Source: an uncultured Oscillospiraceae bacterium
GTDB taxonomy: Bacteria; Bacillota; Clostridia; Oscillospirales; Oscillospiraceae
NCBI GenBank assembly: GCA_934515035.1
Contig: CAKSXP010000093.1
Coordinates: 1 to 7,153, forward strand
DNA length: 7,153 nucleotides
Direction of reading: 5' to 3'
Part shown: positions 5,885 through 7,153 of the stretch, piece after piece
How the letters are laid out: every line of letters begins with the position of its first letter
Numbering within the stretch: position 1 is the stretch's first letter
Made by a program: the position numbers and the translations under genes
Notes under the pieces: generated by a model
Told to the model about the DNA's origin: nothing
Seen by the model: the letters and a program-made list of their open reading frames with translations, nothing else
Database searches by the model: none

Positions 5885-5928
5885 AGCCCCGTGTTCACTT
5901 TGGATGAACACGGGGCTGTTGTTTTTTT
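5885..5928 (+). terminator. Strong intrinsic terminator of the small RNA
   Basis: A perfect 13-bp stem, AGCCCCGTGTTCA (5885-5897) with TGAACACGGGGCT (5905-5917), closes a CTTTGGA loop and is followed by TGTTG and seven T (5922-5928). The U-tract is on the plus strand only. The stop codon of the opposing gene lies 8 bases beyond it. Confidence 0.93.
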
Positions 5929-5936
5929 ACGCAGCG

Positions 5937-7153
5937 TTATTCGACTGCAAGGTGTATCTTTCCTCTGAGGCTGTACGCCGGGCCGTTTCTGAAGGGGATC
6001 TCCTCTCCGTCAACAAAAACTTTCAGCTTTTTGGGATCGATCGCCTTTACGGCGCTTCCGGCCTCGATCTCGAGCGCCGTGAGCCAGCATTCGCCTGTCA
6101 CGGTCCAGACAGCGCCGCCTGTCATGCGGACAATGACGCCGTTGTTGACCGTCGGAGCCGCATACTGCGTAATATTGGACAGTTCCTCGCGATTAAATTC
6201 ATTGATGAGAACAACACCGGGAGCATATTCCGCCTTTGCCGAGCTGATAAGGCCCTTGAGATTCGTATTGTCGAGCTTTACCACAAGGTTCTTCGCACCC
6301 TTGAGGTCGTCGCCGTTATGCCGTTCGGGCGCCGTCTCGACCGGCAGGGGCGGCATTTCCTCCGGCTCTTCTCCGGGCTGCGGCATTCTTGGCGGCATTT
6401 CCGCCTTCTGGCACTGCCGCAGATCGGTCGTGGAGTTGAAAATATCGCCGTCGGCGTGCATATCGCTGAGTTCAAGCACAACATTCAGGGCGGGATCCTC
6501 GTCCGTAAGGTCACGTCCTTCGGTATATGTATCCTCTATTCCGACGGGCACCGTAAAGCCGCCCGGGCACATGCCGATCTCGTCATTGTCCATAAGCTGG
6601 AGTATGGTCCCGTTGCCTCCTCTGAGCACGGACCGCTCCACACGGATCGCGGACGCGGAACCCTTTACCACAAACACGGATCTTCCAACGTCTATCGTTG
6701 AATCCTTTACGGTGAGAATGCCATTGTCGTCGTTCATTATCAGGGCTCCGAACCGGCGTCCACGGATGACCGAGCCGTTATACACATCAAAGGTCGCAAC
6801 GCCGCCCATTCCCATAAGGAATATCGGATATCCATATACGTCCACCTCGGTATGGTCATAACGGATATGGGTAGGTCCTATGCAGAACGCGCCATAGCCA
6901 TGCGCGTCCGGTCCGGTCAGGACGAGCCTGCTGTCCTTGAAAAACATGTTGGCATAGGTCGAGCCGTCGATGGAGCACACGCCCCAGCCATTTGTGAGCA
7001 GCTCGCAGCGGTTAAAATACAGCGTTCCGTTATCGGTAAGCTGAGTCAGTCTGTTCGTACCCCGGACCGCGATGCCCCAGCTCCAATCGCCGAGGTCATA
7101 CTCCGGGCTCCAGTTTGTTATGCGGCAGTCGTCGCAGACCACGACGCTCTCGC
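5937..7153 (-). CDS. Large beta-helix-type repeat protein, N terminus beyond the window
   Basis: The open frame enters from the right edge without a start and ends at TAA 5937-5939, showing about 404 C-terminal residues. A GTG at 7142 is in frame, but the frame continues upstream of it, so it is probably not the start. The sequence has many short strands with regularly spaced Gly, Asn, Asp and Val, for example FDVYNGSVIRGRRFGALIMN, LTVKDSTIDVGRSVFVVKG and IRVERSVLRGGNGTILQLM. This pattern is typical of right-handed parallel beta-helix (pectate-lyase-like) proteins that are secreted or act at the surface. An acidic, proline-rich stretch with PQPGEEPEEMPPLP (about 6310-6405) interrupts the helix, after which further strands and the end VFVDGEEIPF...GKIHLAVE follow. 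No sortase motif, C-terminal membrane anchor or catalytic site is visible. It could be an adhesin, a polysaccharide-active enzyme or a structural surface protein. Secretion cannot be checked because the N terminus is missing. Confidence 0.8.
   Translation of the reverse strand, partial: ESVVVCDDCRITNWSPEYDLGDWSWGIAVRGTNRLTQLTDNGTLYFNRCELLTNGWGVCSIDGSTYANMFFKDSRLVLTGPDAHGYGAFCIGPTHIRYDHTEVDVYGYPIFLMGMGGVATFDVYNGSVIRGRRFGALIMNDDNGILTVKDSTIDVGRSVFVVKGSASAIRVERSVLRGGNGTILQLMDNDEIGMCPGGFTVPVGIEDTYTEGRDLTDEDPALNVVLELSDMHADGDIFNSTTDLRQCQKAEMPPRMPQPGEEPEEMPPLPVETAPERHNGDDLKGAKNLVVKLDNTNLKGLISSAKAEYAPGVVLINEFNREELSNITQYAAPTVNNGVIVRMTGGAVWTVTGECWLTALEIEAGSAVKAIDPKKLKVFVDGEEIPFRNGPAYSLRGKIHLAVE

Larger units (their letters stand above)
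5668..5928 (+). ncRNA. Candidate free-standing structured small RNA, family not recognised
   Basis: This stretch of about 260 bases has its own promoter upstream and a strong terminator at the end, and no convincing protein gene. Possible helices are TCTCCG/CGGAGA (5685-5690 with 5696-5701), GTGCG/CGCGC (5713-5717 with 5731-5735), GACC/GGTC (5757-5760 with 5787-5790) enclosing GGGCA/TGCCC (5761-5765 with 5769-5773), GGTTCC/GGGACC with one G-U pair (5818-5823 with 5838-5843), and the terminator stem. The 8-mer GGACCGGG occurs twice (5756-5763 and 5839-5846), and TGTGC (5712-5716) could instead pair with GCACA (5811-5815), so more than one fold is possible. I do not see the hallmark motifs of SRP RNA, RNase P RNA, tmRNA or the common riboswitches, and no plus-strand gene follows that a riboswitch could control. 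It may be a trans-acting or protein-binding RNA, a structured 3' UTR of the HAD gene, or the mRNA of a very small peptide. The boundaries are inferred from promoter and terminator. Confidence 0.55.

Noticed and set aside
5668..5928. Known RNA families (SRP RNA, RNase P RNA, tmRNA, 6S RNA, cobalamin, cyclic-di-GMP and cyclic-di-AMP riboswitches, T-box)
   Set aside because: I compared by eye with the conserved motifs I remember and found no convincing match. Short likenesses such as GATGCACAGAG to the cyclic-di-GMP aptamer do not extend. This is not a substitute for a covariance-model search.
5904..6861. Two open frames of 265 and 276 codons on the plus strand
   Set aside because: They oppose the beta-helix gene, and the first begins inside the terminator hairpin. 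The minus-strand product has a clear strand-repeat pattern and these do not.

Overview
The window looks like chromosomal DNA from a GC-rich member of the Bacillota, probably an anaerobic Clostridia-type (gut-like) bacterium. The main reason is a compact operon with a DarA/PstA-type cyclic-di-AMP receptor, the DNA polymerase III delta' subunit and a PSP1 protein of the YaaT/RicT family. Strong GGAGG ribosome binding sites and TTGACT-17 bp-TATAAT-like promoters support this. The species cannot be named from the sequence. There is no sign of phage, insertion sequence, CRISPR, tRNA or rRNA.

Layout from left to right: (1) 1-941, minus strand, an M20-family amidohydrolase cut off by the left edge. 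(2) 942-1105, a divergent promoter region. (3) 1106-3520, plus strand, the darA-like, holB-like and ricT-like genes with gaps of only 6 and 12 bases, evidently one transcript. (4) A strong bidirectional terminator at 3533-3567. (5) 3587-4672, minus strand, a DUF362 protein with a C-terminal cysteine cluster. (6) A second divergent promoter region with nearly back-to-back -35 boxes. (7) 4804-5601, plus strand, a NagD-like HAD phosphatase. (8) 5602-5936, a stretch without a convincing protein gene that has its own promoter, several possible helices and a strong intrinsic terminator, and so looks like a free-standing small RNA gene of about 260 nucleotides. (9) 5937-7153, minus strand, the C-terminal part of a large, apparently beta-helical protein that runs off the right edge and converges on the RNA gene.

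The central operon links replication (clamp-loader delta'), second-messenger sensing (cyclic di-AMP) and the Ric/Y-complex family. In Bacillus subtilis the related genes lie in the tmk-darA-yaaR-holB-ricT neighbourhood, so this is a shortened version of a known cluster. The other genes are single-gene units and show no obvious shared pathway.

The points most worth a second look are the unassigned RNA gene at about 5668-5928, the DarA-like protein that lacks several residues expected at the ligand site, the long basic disordered tail on the RicT-like protein, and a delta' subunit with a trimmed N terminus and no P-loop.
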